From assembly GCF_963259705.1 (NCBI RefSeq), contig NC_081842.1, positions 182,718,349 to 182,782,348 on the forward strand: DNA of 64,000 nucleotides. Direction: 5' to 3'. Source of the stretch: Myotis daubentonii (Eukaryota; Chordata; Mammalia; Chiroptera; Vespertilionidae). Each line of letters opens with the position of its first letter. Position 1 is the stretch's first letter. The translations under genes and the position numbers were made by a program. Below, in pieces: positions 31,946-43,234 of the stretch. The notes under the pieces are model-generated. The model worked only from the letters and a program-made list of their open reading frames with translations, had not been told where the DNA came from and did no database searches.

Positions 31946-31978
31946 TCCCACCTTGTAAAGCAGGGTTACAAGGTGGGA
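31946..31978. repeat. Perfect 13-bp hairpin, 7-base loop
   Basis: 'tcccaccttgtaa' (31946-31958), loop 'agcaggg', then the exact reverse complement 'ttacaaggtggga' (31966-31978). It is not in a recognised repeat. No T-run follows that would suggest a pol III terminator. Confidence 0.92.
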
Positions 31979-32454
31979 TCTGAGCAGCCCCGGGGACACT
32001 AGCATTTCAGACATCCTTGTACTTGACAATAGGGTCAGCTCCCACTCTGTCCACCCTCCCCACCCCCCGCCCCAGGAAAGGACCCTGTACCTGGTCAAGC
32101 CGGAGTCTCTTCTAAGATGGGTGAAGTTGGCTGCATTGTTTAATCTCCTGTTTTACAGATGGGGAGTTTTCATTTCTAGGGGTAGTGGCTAAGGCTAAAC
32201 AAGACACCGCAAGTAAACCAAGTAGCCTGGTATTCAGTAGGTGCTTGATAAATGCCAGTTAATGGGTTCCATTACCTTCCTTTGTTCTGGCTCCAGGCTC
32301 CAAACTCTTGCCTTCTGGGACCCTGCTCAGAGGGCCAGCCCCAGCCCCTCCCTGTGCAACCAGGTGGAGGAGAGAGGCCCCGCTCAGCCTGACCCCCCTC
32401 AGTGCTGGGCAGTTCACTCCTTGATGCCGGCTCCGGCTCCGTGTCTGCCATGTG

Positions 32455-32655
32455 TTGGCACCGAGAGTCTCGTGACTTAGATAGGCCCCTGCCCTCAGGC
32501 AGCTCCCAGAGAGATGGATGAAGGCAGATGAGTGAACTGTGATGGTGAGGAGTGGGCAGGGTGGGCACCTTATCCGCCTGGGGGACCGGGAAAGGCTTCC
32601 TATGCAGGAGCTGGGGAGAGTTCTGGGGGACTAGGAGGAATGAGCTCACTGGGGA
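32455..32655 (-). repeat. L2-like fragment
   Basis: 'cccctgccctcaggcagctc' with 'ggaaaggcttcctatgcagg' resembles antisense L2, poorly preserved. Confidence 0.5.
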
Positions 32656-33220
32656 AAACCGCCTTTATTCGCTGGTCCAGAGCCCTGTGGCCACCTTCTG
32701 CTGGCAGGAAGGCCTCAGCTCCCAGCCCTGCAGGGACTCTTCTGGGACCTCCTCTGCCTTTAGCACTCCACCCCTTACTTCACCTACAGCTCGTCTTTTG
32801 CACACATCTTTCACCAGGACCTTGGAGGCGATCACCCCCTTTTATAGGCGGGTGGTCACCTAGCTGGGATCGGGGCTAATGTCCAGCAGAGAGCAGTGGA
32901 CCCTGCTGCTGCGGACCACGTGGAGAGCTTGTTAAACAGATGTGGGCCTACGGTGGTTGTCCCGTTTTCATCGACTCACCTTCCCTGACTGATTAGGAAC
33001 CATTTGCCACCTGGCTCTAGTCCTTTGCACTGATCAGGGGAGATAGTGAGCCAACCTTTTTTGCCAGCCCTGTACCGAGGCTGCCCTCTCCCATTCCCTG
33101 CCCTGATGACTTTGGCCGTCCTCTGCATCAGTGCTGTTGCCTGCACAACATTGCATGCTGATTGAGGGATCCTGTGACCAGGATTTTTGGAGCTAGCCTC
33201 AGTTTACTATGATTGTAACA
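32656..33220. other. Unassigned sequence
   Basis: No gene. A MER20-like scrap may lie near 32895-32945. Confidence 0.45.
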
Positions 33221-33224
33221 ATTT

Positions 33225-33400
33225 AGCATCCATTGCTGAACACTTAAGGTGTGTACAGGGCTGTGCTGAGAGCCTTGTGTACCTGTCTACAGTAACTTCC
33301 TTTATCTCAATCCCAGGCTCTGAGCCCTGGAGTGATGTGCCCAAGGCCACACAGCCATTAAGAGGTAGGTCCAGGGGCAGCATCTGTCCAGCCTGGGTTT
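33225..33400 (-). repeat. MIR fragment
   Basis: 'cccaaggccacacagccatt' and 'cattgctgaacacttaaggt' are antisense MIR. Confidence 0.7.
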
Positions 33401-33689
33401 TCTTCCTGGGTGGCACTCCTGCCTCATGGGTCTCTCCTCAGCATGATCTTAATTAATGGGCTGGCCCCCGTTTGGAGCCCCGAAAATCATGTTCGTGGGG
33501 CTCTCTTGGAATAGTAGGGCCCAGCCCATGGAGGAGAGAAGGCAGAAAGGGTCCAGCCCATGGTCAGCCGGCTTGCAGAGGGGGAATGTGGAGTCCTGAG
33601 CTTGGACCTGAGTCTGTGGGGGGTGTGCGGTGATGGGAAGAGGACGACCATGTTCTGTGCACCTACTGTGTGCTATGTGCATGTCATCT

Positions 33690-34055
33690 CTTCTCGTCAC
33701 CCCTTCCTCCAGCACCCAGCTACACTTAACTGTGAAAGTACCACATGCCTTCCATGCCCATGCTTTCCTCCACACTCCTCTGCCTAGAGTGTCCTCACAC
33801 CCTTCTTTATTTGACTAACTCCTGTTGATCATTCAAGACTCATTTCAAGGCCAACCCTAGGAGACCTGCCTTGACCCCAAAGGCCCCTGAGCATCCCTTT
33901 GCACAGCACTGAACTCCCATGTGTGTGGTGATCACTTGCTCACTGTCCATCTCTCCCAACAGGCAGCAGATCTTGGGGTCCAGGACTGTGTTGTTATTCC
34001 TCTGTGTCCCCAGTGCCTCCCACAAGGCCTGGCATGCTCAGAGAAAGCTTTTCCA
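33690..34055 (+). repeat. L2 3' end
   Basis: Long sense L2: 'tgcctagagtgtcctcacac', 'ttcaagactcatttcaaggc', 'cagcactgaactcccatgtg' and 'gtgtccccagtgcctcccac'. Confidence 0.85.
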
Positions 34056-34089
34056 ATTTGATTAGTAATGTTGGAACCCTATTGTCTCT

Positions 34090-34245
34090 TATCCAAAGCA
34101 TGTCACATCCATTGTCACATTGAGCCGCACAGAAAGTTAGGTAAGAGTGGTGATAAGGGAGGAAACTGAGGCTCAGGAAGCTGCCCAGCATGATGGTGGT
34201 AGAGCCTGGCCTTCAAGTCCAAGGCTTACTATGTTTGCTGTCTCC
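34090..34245 (-). repeat. MIR fragment
   Basis: 'aagggaggaaactgaggctc' and 'aggaagctgcccagcatgat' are antisense MIR. Confidence 0.75.
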
Positions 34246-34620
34246 TACATCGTCTGCACGATGCCACAGATGGCGCCTGCCTACGGCGCCCACACCCTTG
34301 GCGACCTTGAGGCCAGGACTGCGTATAATCAGATCACTTTCCTCCCCATTGAGCTCATGCTGCTGAAGGAATGGAAATTTGGATCAGTGGGCGGGGGTGA
34401 GAGGCTGGGTTGTGGGGGCAGCTCTGGGTGTAGATGCTGGGGGACCTGAATGGGGTGAACATATTAGAACCAGACTTAGTGGTTTGGGGCTGTGGTCCTG
34501 AGGACTGCTGAAAACCATCCTGAGTGGCCAAATGCCTGCATCACGTATCTGGGTGTTGAGAAGATTTTGAATGGTGAAAAGCAGCAGGGAAAATGGGTCT
34601 AACTACTCTGGCCTATTGAA
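34246..34620. other. Unassigned sequence
   Basis: No gene or named repeat; a G-rich patch lies near 34390-34445. Confidence 0.5.
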
Positions 34621-34624
34621 GTTA

Positions 34625-34860
34625 AGTTGGCCATGGTGGTGGCTCCAGAAACTGACTGCCCCCAGGGAGACCTGGGTTCAAATCTTGCCTGGACAGTAAT
34701 GCCACTGACTTGACATGGGGCCATGCAAGTCACTTCCCTTCTCTGTGGCTCAGTTCTCTCATCTGTAAAAGAGGGATAATAATAGTCTCCGAGGGGGTTA
34801 GCGAAGATTAAATCATTAAACAGTGCCTGTAACAAAACGAGTACCACGGTTATTTCCATC
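34625..34860 (+). repeat. MIR SINE
   Basis: 'gacctgggttcaaatcttgc', 'ctcagttctctcatctgtaa' and 'aagagggataataatagtct' are a well preserved sense MIR. Confidence 0.88.
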
Positions 34861-35365
34861 TCTGTGAAATGGAGTTGGACCCTACCCTGCTTATCTCCCT
34901 GGGTTGATGGGAGATCCAGATGCAGCAGTCTGCACACTACAAAGTGCTGTGCACGTGTCTTCTCTGAGAAAGAGGGGAGGTGGAGGCAGAGAACAGAGCT
35001 TGGCTTTTGAGCTTGCTTCCTGAGGAGGATAGGCCCCCAGAGCCAACCCAGGGCTACTGACAAATGGGCCAGTCCAGCCAGCGAAGACGGAGCACCTCCA
35101 GCCAGAGCACAGGCGAGCAGGCAGAGGGGTCCGGGGGGAGCTGCGGGGCTTCTGAGGGTGGCCAGGCTGGTCCAGAGAACCAGGCTTGCAGGGGAGAAGT
35201 CAGAGAACTCCAGGTCCCCCCACCTTCCGCTTTCCTTCTCCCTGTTGGCCAGTGTGTGGTTCCAGCCCAGCGGGGAGAAGGAAAGCCGAAGGTGGTGGTG
35301 GTGTGGTGGAGAGCCCGCAGTTCTTTAACTTCTCAGCCCTATACCTCACCACAACCCTAGGGACA
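34861..35365. other. Unassigned sequence
   Basis: A second MIR-like word near 34862 ('ctgtgaaatggagttggacc') may be MIR3. The rest is unassigned and G-rich; no gene. Confidence 0.45.
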
Positions 35366-35369
35366 AAAA

Positions 35370-35490
35370 TAGTACCCACTTGGCAGGTTGTGATGAGAGT
35401 TACTATAACTTTGTGAGGTAATGTAAGTAATGGAAGTGTTAATATGTGTAAAGTACATAGTAAGTGCTCAATAACTGTTAGATGGTATTT
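35370..35490 (+). repeat. MIR 3' fragment
   Basis: 'gtgtaaagtacatagtaagt' then 'gctcaataactgttagatgg' is the sense MIR 3' end. Confidence 0.75.
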
Positions 35491-37184
35491 CTGTTGTTAT
35501 TGTTACATTCCTCACATTATTACTCCATTCTTTTCCCATACCTCCTGAGTACATTGGCTACCATTTGCTGTTTTATGGTTGTTGAATCCTTTCGTCCTTT
35601 AGGCAGTGGGGAGCCATGGAGGGCTTTGGAGTAAGGGTATGGCATAGAGCAGGGCTCTGGGATGATTAATCTGGCAGTGGGTGTCACCCTCATTAGGAGG
35701 TGTGGTTAGCTCAAAAAGGGATTTATTGTTCTATGGGATTTAAAAAAATGACTTTTCAATTATTTCCTTCTTTAGTTTTGGGGGGGGGGAGAGGTTGGAT
35801 GAGAAAGAAAAGAAAGCTTACGTTAAGAAGAAAGGAGGCAGTTGGAGGGGGTAAGGTATTTAAGAGATAGGAACAGTGGGCTGCAGGCAGACCTGAGGTT
35901 GCCAGATAGCGTCCCCAGATCAGGTTGTGGGTATGGCCATGCCCTCATCCCTCGCCCCTTCCATGTGGGACTTGAGAATAATCATGATGCAGATGATCTC
36001 TGTGCCTTCAGAGCAGCCAGCCCCCAGGGTGGGGCTGGTTCGATGGGGAATCTGGTGATGCTGGAGGGTGTGACCCTGGATTGGGGTGGGGGAGAAGTGA
36101 GCTTGGGATTGACCGTGAAAGGACGGGCCAGTTAGAGGAACTGTAAGCTTGGTAAGGTGGGGCTGCGCAGAGATGAGGACCCTTTTTTAGCAAGTCCGGA
36201 GCTCAGCCAGGGTATGATTTGATGCTGGCCGAGAGGCTGCAAGGAGTGGCCAGTGGAAAAGCTAGAGGGGAGACTGGGAGGTGGGGGGGGGGGGCGAGTG
36301 GGGTAGAAAGCGGTGTGGGGGTCGGGGGTGGGGAGGAGAAGCTGGCAAAACAGTGAAGTTCAGGGAGATGGCGAGGCGAGGGGGGGGGGGCGGGTGCGCA
36401 GGGCACTCAGCTCCTCCAAATGGGTGCATTTGGGACCCTGGTCCCAAGGGTCTTCCCAGGCTTCATTTTCAGTGATTCTGACTCAGGGAGTCCTGGGCGG
36501 AGCCAGAAATCTGCATTTTAAACAAGAGTCCATGCACAGAAGGCAAAGGAGCAGGCTCTGAGCACACGGATTTAGGTCCTGACTCCTGTGGGGATGCAGC
36601 TGGTGCAGGGAGAGGGAGAGGACGGGCCCTAGCGGGGGCAGAGGTGAGGGGCCCTGGCCTGGGGGTGGGAGGTGGGAGTGAGTTTTTGGAGAGCTTTGTT
36701 TAGAAGCTGGTCATGATTGTTGGTAAAATTGAGGGCATATGGGGATCTCTGAGCTGGGTGGGGACTGGACAGGTGTGGGTCTCGGGAATCAGACTGGGGA
36801 GTCAGAAGTAGGGGGTCCACAGCTAGGGAGACAAAGGATGGCGAGAGAAAGCCTGTTGATAGTGTGGATGGTCAGGGTACAGTGGGTCCTGCCCAGAGAG
36901 AGAGGGTGAGGTCAGAGCAGGACCAGTAAACCTCCCTGAGCACCTTACTCGGGGTTCCTTGAAACCCTTGAAAATCTCCCCGCGGGTGACTGGTGAGGCC
37001 CAGAGCCTGGCTGGGATGACCATGCTATGCTGTGAGGGGTTAGTGGTCCCAGCAGACCGGGGAGCTAGTATTACAGGTGGGGAGAGATGCCCAGACTCTC
37101 CATTCTTCCATCCACTGTTTGCTCATCAAATATGAATTAAGGGCCAGGCGCTGAATGGGCAGCTTCGCAGGCTCCCTTCCTTTT
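35491..37184. other. Unassigned, with G-rich tracts
   Basis: L2-like words near 35600-35680 ('gggagccatggagggctttg'). A MER20-like scrap at 36465-36530 ('cagtgattctgactcaggga'). G-rich tracts at 36270-36400. No supported gene despite many short frames. Confidence 0.5.
36270..36400 (+). other. G-rich tracts with G-quadruplex potential
   Basis: Several G runs of 4-11 lie close together (36281-36294, 36318-36334, 36380-36392), enough for more than one G-quadruplex on the plus strand. They look like simple-sequence expansion rather than a promoter: no CpG-rich context surrounds them. Confidence 0.6.
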
Positions 37185-37395
37185 TGAGAGGCAGTGTTGC
37201 CTGGTGGTTAAGAAAGAACGGGGCCCTGGAGCCTGGTTTACATCTCCCTGTTCCTTCAGCTGCCCGCTGGGCAGCTTGGCAAAGGTACTTAATCTTTGTG
37301 CTTCATCTGTGAACAGGGGGAAATAATTCTACCCACCCGAAGGGGCTGTCATTAAATGTCTAAATACAGCAAAGCGGTTAGAATGGCACCTCGTT
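37185..37395 (+). repeat. MIR SINE
   Basis: 'cagtgttgcctggtggttaa', 'ccctggagcctggtttacat' and 'gtacttaatctttgtgcttc' follow MIR; the first motif is the tRNA-like start. Confidence 0.85.
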
Positions 37396-37399
37396 ATTC

Positions 37400-37550
37400 T
37401 TCTTGCTCTAGCCACACCCTTGGACAGTCCATGCCAGGCACTGTCACCAGCGATTATTCTACTGACGCCTTTCCCTCTGTCGGAATGCCCTTTGCCCACA
37501 TCTCTGCCTGTTAAGGCCCAACTCAAGCATGCCACCTTCTGCCTCTCATT
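37400..37550 (+). repeat. L2-like fragment
   Basis: 'tgtcggaatgccctttgccc' and 'ttaaggcccaactcaagcat' look like part of sense L2. Confidence 0.5.
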
Positions 37551-37577
37551 TTCTTAGCGGTGAAAAGGGGATAATCA

Positions 37578-37807
37578 GCCCTAACCGGTTTGGCTCAGTG
37601 GATAGAGCGTCGGCCTGCAGACTCAAGGGTCCCAGGTTCGGTTCCTGTCAAGGGCATGTACCTTGGTTGCGGGCACATCCCCAGTAGGAGGCGTGCAGGA
37701 GGCAGCTGATCGATGTTTCTCTCTCATCGATGTTTCTAACTCTCTATCCCTCTCCCTTCCTCTCTCTAAAAAAAAAAAAATCAATAAAATATATTTTAAA
37801 AGAAAAG
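37578..37807 (+). repeat. Ves SINE with 15-bp target duplication
   Basis: The cleanest Ves copy here: 'gccctaaccggtttggctca' head, B-box-like 'aggttcggttcctgtc', intact body, A-rich tail. Perfect 'aaaaggggataatca' copies flank it at 37563-37577 and 37808-37822. Confidence 0.97.
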
Positions 37808-38008
37808 AAAAGGGGATAATCATCCCTTCCCTGCCTGCCTCACTGGGTGACAAAGGGAAGAAGAGATCCTGGCCCCATGAACAGCAGCGTGCAATGCAAG
37901 CTCCTCTGCAGTCTTTACTTGTTTCATTGTGTCCATTTTAAGACATAGAGGTGGAGGCTGAGAGGCACTTGCTGTGTTAAGAGTCCTGCCTGCATCCAGG
38001 GTCTAGCT

Positions 38009-38227
38009 CAGCCGTGGGCAAACTACCGCCCGCGGGCCGGATCCGCCCGTTTGAAATGAATAAAACTAAAAAAAAAAAAAAAAAAGACCGTACCCTTTTA
38101 TGTAATGATGTTTACTTTGAATTTATATTAGTTCACACAAACACTCCATCCATGCTTTTGTTCCGGCCCTCCGGTCCAGTTTAAGAACCCATTGTGGCCC
38201 TCGAGTCAAAAAGTTTGCCCACCCCTG
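38009..38227 (+). mobile_element. Non-autonomous hAT element C, 8-bp target duplication
   Basis: Ends 'cagccgtgggcaaact' and 'agtttgcccacccctg' are inverted repeats. Perfect 8-bp 'gtctagct' at 38001-38008 and 38228-38235. The interior has an A run and 'ttccggccctccggtccag'. No transposase. It is the same family as 45322-45535 in opposite orientation. Confidence 0.95.
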
Positions 38228-38235
38228 GTCTAGCT

Positions 38236-38845
38236 AGTTCAGGCAGAGGACACTTGATGTTTGCTTCCGGGAGGAGACTCTGATATGTCACGAGATTGGC
38301 TGAAGCTATCCCAGCTGTGTCTTACATCACAGACCTTCAGAGGTGATCAGCCCCTTCCCCATCATGGTGCTGATCGGCGGCTGGAGCTGGGTGTATGTGT
38401 GAAGTGACAGACAGCCCATCTCTGCCCGTGGCCCTGGAGATGATGCAGCGCGGTGCTGAGTGGGTGCTGAGGGGCGAGGCTCACCTGCCTGATGCCTCCA
38501 TTATAGCACGTGGTTCAGGCTCGCTGGGTCAGCTGCTGTTTGATTCCTGTTTTCTGCTCCTTTTGGCCAGTGCTGGATGCTGAGGACCCAGAGATAAGTC
38601 ACATCCAGGCCTGTCTTGAAGAGCTCACAGCTGAGGGATCAGGCAGCTGGGTATGAGATAATGACCACATACAGTGACTCAGGGTCAGGACCCACAGGGA
38701 GCTTCATTTTCAACAAGGTGTGCTGCCTGCACAGCCAGGAACCTTCCTTCTGTCCTCCCTCTCCTGCCCATGTCGGTACCTCCAGGTTGGCTGCCTCTGT
38801 GGGACACTCTCTCTGCCCCCTCCCTTTAGGGCAAGGACCAGGACT
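38236..38845. other. Unassigned sequence
   Basis: No gene or named repeat; an L2-like antisense word near 38565-38640 ('cagtgctggatgctgaggac'). Confidence 0.45.
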
Positions 38846-38849
38846 GTCA

Positions 38850-39160
38850 CACAAGGCCACCCTCTGCCATGTCTGTCTTGCTGCTTAACTCCAGCCACAC
38901 TGAACCATGAGCTCTTTCCTCACAGCACTGTGCCTTCGCCTCTGCTATTCCCTCTGCCCAGGATGCCCTTCTCTATGATTGTGTTTAAGTATTTTCTACC
39001 TGCTTTCCAAAATTCAGCTCAGATGTCACCTCTGTGAAGCCTTTCCTGAGAATGCCTTCCCTCCAATGCGGCCTGTGGCCCCTCTGTGCTCCCAGCACCC
39101 CTCTCCTTTCTCTGTGTCTAATTCACGCTGTTGAGTGAATGATTAAATGAATGGATGGAC
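38850..39160 (+). repeat. L2 3' end
   Basis: 'cctctgcccaggatgccctt', 'aaattcagctcagatgtcac' and the terminal 'gaatgattaaatgaatggat' tail are sense L2. Confidence 0.8.
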
Positions 39161-39435
39161 TGTAACTTTGAGCTGATCTGTTAACCTCCCCCATCTCACA
39201 AGGGTGGTATCTATGGAGACAATCAAATGCCCTGAGAGAAAGTGCTCATTATCCACAAAGTGCTATTAAACGCAAAGGCAGTGCTACCATTTCTAAAATC
39301 ACCATGATTGTGTTTTAGAGTTCCCCCTTCCCACCAGTCATAGAGTCAGCCTCTGACCTGGGAGGATGTGGCTGGTGCCAGATCTGCCTTACTCCTGGGT
39401 CTTAGAAGACTGCCAGCAGGTGCAACATTGTTAAA
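39161..39435. other. Unassigned sequence
   Basis: Nothing recognised apart from a MIR-like 'agtgctcattatccacaaag' near 39240. No gene. Confidence 0.45.
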
Positions 39436-39439
39436 GTGA

Positions 39440-39765
39440 GAACATTTACTCATTTAGCAGATTTTTCTTCAGCGCCTACTGTGGTACATGACACTTTATG
39501 GGTGCTATGGGCCTGCCCTTGGGGAGCTTATGGTTTAATGGGGAAAGCAGGTGTCAGACAAGGGAGGAAGCACATGTTGTGGAAGCTCAGGGAAGGAAGG
39601 CCTCATTCCCAGTGAGGGCAAACCAAGGAAGACATCCTGGAGGAGGGGGTATTTGCCCTGGAGATTGAAGAATTGGAAGGGTTTTAGTGGTGGTGATGGG
39701 AGGGAGAGCAAAGAGGGCAGTGGTAAAGGCAGGCACAGATGTGTGGAGGAGGGCATGCGCCTGTT
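39440..39765 (-). repeat. L2 fragment
   Basis: 'cttcagcgcctactgtggta', 'ttggggagcttatggtttaa' and 'gacatcctggaggagggggt' form a long antisense L2. Confidence 0.75.
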
Positions 39766-39844
39766 CACTTGCTTCAGCAGGGGCTTGCACATCTGCCCAG
39801 GAAGGAAAGAGATCCTTCTCTCCTCCAACCCTCCTGCCGTCCCA

Positions 39845-39903
39845 CTTCCCCACCTCTTCCCTCTTCCCCACCTCTTCCCTCTTCCCCACCTCTTCCGTCC
39901 TCC
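39845..39903. repeat. 18-bp minisatellite, about three units
   Basis: The unit 'ttccccacctcttccctc' is repeated in tandem; the last copy is diverged. Confidence 0.88.
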
Positions 39904-41125
39904 CCACTTTTCTCATGCTGAGTGCTCAGAGCACATGCTGTAGGGACTAGTCAAAATATAGACTCAGACGGATTTATCCCCTGTGAGCCCATGGTCGCAT
40001 TCCTGGGCACAGGAGGGGCTCGGCTTGTGGAGATGTTTGCAGAGAAAACAGAGCCTAATGAGAGTCTGATGAGGTGCTCACCATGAGCTAGAGGTGGAGC
40101 AGGCACCGCCTGCCACACACACGGTGCAGGAAACACTGCTTATCAGGCAGTGGGGTCAGTCTGGCCTCCAGCGGGTGGCCCTGGTCCTCAGCCTCAGCAG
40201 TGGTCCTGAGGCAGGGAGACGATCGGGGGGTCCCACACACTTGAGGTTGGTCGGGCCGTGTGGCCACTGGTGGTCCAGTTAACCTTTGTGACTGTTTCCT
40301 GGCCTGTGACAGATGGATGCTACTGGCCTCCTGAGCTGGAGTGAGAGGTAGATGCAGGGAGGTGAGCCTGCACCTGGGAACCTTCACATATGGAGCATTA
40401 TCCCTATCACCTGGTCACGTGGGGCTGCCGTGAGGGCCTGGGCTGATAATCCCCGTTAACTGGAACTCCCGCTATCCAGAATTCCTGCCTTGTTCTCAGT
40501 GTAGAGGAGCCGGCCAGCGGCATAGCAAAGACTCCTGGAATGGGTGGCAGGAGGCAGGTCTTTGGTCCAGTGCTGTCACTTCTCAGCTGGGTGGACCCGT
40601 CATTTGTTGAGCAAATCTTACAAATTGAGGAAGAAAATAAACACACTCTCTAGCAGAGTGACCTTTAGGAAAGAAAGGGTAACAGGGACATAATAGTATC
40701 TCCCAAGAGGCATCATTATGAGGATTAAACTATACAAGGCCTGACACAAGAACTTAGTGCTTCAGATTTTGGTAAAAGCAGGGTTGGATGGTTTGACCAG
40801 GTGGTCAAATTTGCCTCAAAGTCTTGAAATTTCTGGGAATAAATAAGTAGTAAGAGAATTCCGGGGAGCCCTCAGGAGACCTTTACTTTCTTTGCTCCTG
40901 CCTGTTACCCCCCACCCCAGAGAGTGTCTGAGAGCCACAGGCAGCATGAAGGGTGTAGAAGGTGTGAGCTAGGTCCCACTTCCCTCTCAAGACTGCAGAA
41001 GAGGCAAGTGGCCCCTTCCCCAGTCCAGCTTTCCTGACTGCCTCTGGCTCTGGCTCTAGCTCCCACCTCCCACCTCCCACCTCCCTTTGCTCATCTATTG
41101 CCATCCTGTAAAGATCTTAACTCAA
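39904..41125. other. Unassigned sequence
   Basis: Possible worn MIR at 40560-40770 ('catcattatgaggattaaac'). A 7-bp CCCACCT repeat at 41062-41091. No supported gene. Confidence 0.5.
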
Positions 41126-41129
41126 GAAA

Positions 41130-41230
41130 TGCTGGATTCCAGCCCTGGCTCTGCTTCTCAGAGGCTGTGTGACCTTGGCCAAATCACTTGGCCTCTCTGA
41201 GCCTGTACTCTCACAGGAAAAATCCTGGCA
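41130..41230 (+). repeat. MIR fragment
   Basis: 'ggctgtgtgaccttggccaa' and 'atcacttggcctctctgagc' are sense MIR. Confidence 0.85.
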
Positions 41231-41384
41231 ATGGAATAGCTCTCCAGAGCTTCCTACACACAGTGCTGGGATCCTTTGCATATCAAAGCCAGGAAGCACT
41301 CAACACTCTCAGGAAACTCAGCCAGGCGACAGACACAGCGATCCTGGAGGACATGGTCTGACCTCCCTAGCAGGTGGGCAGCGT

Positions 41385-41745
41385 CCTTTATGATCTGGCC
41401 CCAGTAAGCATCCCGCTTCTTTCCTGCTTCTGTTTTGGTCACCCTGAACTTTTTTCACCCTCTGAACATGTTATGTGCTCAAGCTTCTGTGCCTTTACAT
41501 GGTTGCTCTTTTCTTGGCTGGAAAACTCCTGATTATCTCTCAAAACCCTGCTCAGATGTTCCCTGTCTGAATACTTCCAATCTCCTTTGAGTAGAGTCAG
41601 TTACTCTACCAGGTGCCAGCATTCTTACCTTGTGCTCTAGTTTATGTTCTCCCTGCTCTGAGCTTCCCAAGGAGAGTGAGAGGGAGATGTCGGCTTCATC
41701 TGGGCCTCAGTGCCCAGCTCAGGGTCTGGCACAAGCCCTGCAAGG
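41385..41745 (+). repeat. L2 3' end
   Basis: 'tctctcaaaaccctgctcag', 'atgttccctgtctgaatact' and 'cccagctcagggtctggcac' are sense L2. Confidence 0.8.
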
Positions 41746-42012
41746 CTCATTTCCCTATGCTGGAGTTTTGCTCCATTTCCCACCTGTTCTCCTTTTCCAC
41801 GTTGTGGGGTGGAGAAAGTACTGTGGGTGAGAATAGAGCAGTGTCCTCTGTGCAGAGGCTGAGGAGCTGGTGGAGAGTGGAGTGTGGCTGAGCCAGGGGA
41901 GAACTGACCCACTAGTGCACTGCTTCCAAAAGGAGCTGCAAGGGGATTTCCATTTGCTCGTCTGTCTGTCCATCACTTAGAACCCAGCTTCATGTCAAGC
42001 ATTGCTCTAGTC

Positions 42013-42247
42013 CAGTGATGGTGAACCTATGACACGCGTGTCAGAGGTGACACGCGAACTCATTTTTTTTGGTTGATTTTTCTTTGTTAAATGGCATTTA
42101 AATATATAACATAAATATCAAAAATATAAATCTTTGTTTTACTATGGTTGCAAATATCAAAAAATTTCTATATGTGACACGGCACCAGAGATAATTAGGG
42201 TTTTTCAAAATGCTGGCACGCCGAGCTCAAAAGGTTCGCCATCACTG
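42013..42247 (+). mobile_element. Non-autonomous hAT element A, 8-bp target duplication
   Basis: Ends 'cagtgatggtgaacct' and 'aggttcgccatcactg' are inverted repeats. 'ctctagtc' is duplicated perfectly at 42005-42012 and 42248-42255. The interior is AT-rich. A 235-bp element; an inverted copy of equal length lies at 48733-48967. Confidence 0.96.
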
Positions 42248-42255
42248 CTCTAGTC

Positions 42256-43230
42256 CTTAAGTAAACAGTGGCAAGAGAGAGACCCTGTCCGAAGGGAGTG
42301 ATGGAGACAGCAGGGACAGTGGGTGGGGTGGCTGGAATGATGGAGGGGAACCCAGGACCTGAGTTGAGAGGGACCGGCCCAGCAGCCCGGTGTGAGTGAG
42401 TCTGAGCTGGGCATGTGGACGATGGAGAGATGTGAGCTGGATGAACGGTCCGGACATGTTTCTGACAGAACCTGTAGGTGAGAGTTGGCGTGTCCGTGGT
42501 GGGGTCGGGGGTTACAGGTCAGGCTGGAGGGGTCAGCAAGGAAGCAGTTCCTGTGGCCAGATGGTTGGAGACAGAGGTGGCTCGGATCAGAACTGGCTGT
42601 GGTGGTGGCATCAGGGAGAGGAGGGTGGATCTGGGTCTGCTATTTGAGTCTTGGCGACTGACTGGATATGAAAGATGAGGGGGAGGGAGACAGTCACGGA
42701 CAAGTGGGGAAGTGACAGTGGTTTCAGGAAATAACTCGTTGGAAGAGAGGAGAAAAACACAAAGAACTCAGCAGGGATCTCTATAACTCAGGGTAATTTT
42801 GGCTTTGGAGAGCCAGCCCTGCTAATCAGATTGTAAAAATCAGGTACTGGGTTTTCTGCAGAGAATGAAGCAGATCAAAGCCAGGGTCGATTAGGCTCTG
42901 ATTAAACATTGCCGAGGAGGGTCAGACTCATTACCCAGGAATGTACACAGGCCGGCAGCCCTGACGGGGGATAATAACAGATCGCACCCGGCAGCGCAGA
43001 CACTACGGCGCTCTGGGGACGCGGTGCTCTGCGGCAGGGTGGCCACAAGGAATGGTATGTCCGCGGGCTCTGATGGGAATGAAGGTGGCAGGGGGCGTGT
43101 GAAGAAGCCTCATCCTTTCTTTGTGGCCTCTGTTTCCTTCTCAGCAGCCCCTGTGGACAGGACTGCTCCCCTGAGCTGGGCGTTGGCTGAAGTCACCGTT
43201 TTCCACCTTTGCTCATGTCCTCCTGCTGTG
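42256..43230. other. Unassigned, with possible regulatory part
   Basis: The first 400 bases are G-rich and may be worn antisense L2. 42780-42990 is repeat-free. No supported gene. Confidence 0.45.
42780..43030. promoter_or_regulatory. Candidate conserved non-coding element
   Basis: Repeat-free, with GATA- and homeodomain-like words ('tgctaatcagattg', 'gctctgattaaacattg', 'ggggataataacag') followed by a short CpG-bearing patch (42960-43030). Inferred from composition only. Confidence 0.2.
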
Positions 43231-43234
43231 GTAA

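Larger units (their letters stand above)
30796..32155. other. Unassigned, with hairpin and possible regulatory part
   Basis: No gene. 31200-31440 may be worn L2. Holds the AT-rich segment 31720-31910 and the hairpin 31946-31978. A short antisense MIR-like piece is near 32150-32180. Confidence 0.5.

Noticed and set aside
34599..35063. 154-codon minus-strand frame
   Set aside because: About half of it is the antisense of the MIR at 34625-34860.
36262..36447. Proline- and glycine-rich frames on both strands
   Set aside because: They result from G-runs and their complement, not from coding selection.
39845..39903. Possible CRISPR-like array (regular short repeats)
   Set aside because: Units are contiguous without spacers, C/T-rich, and the genome is mammalian; it is a minisatellite.
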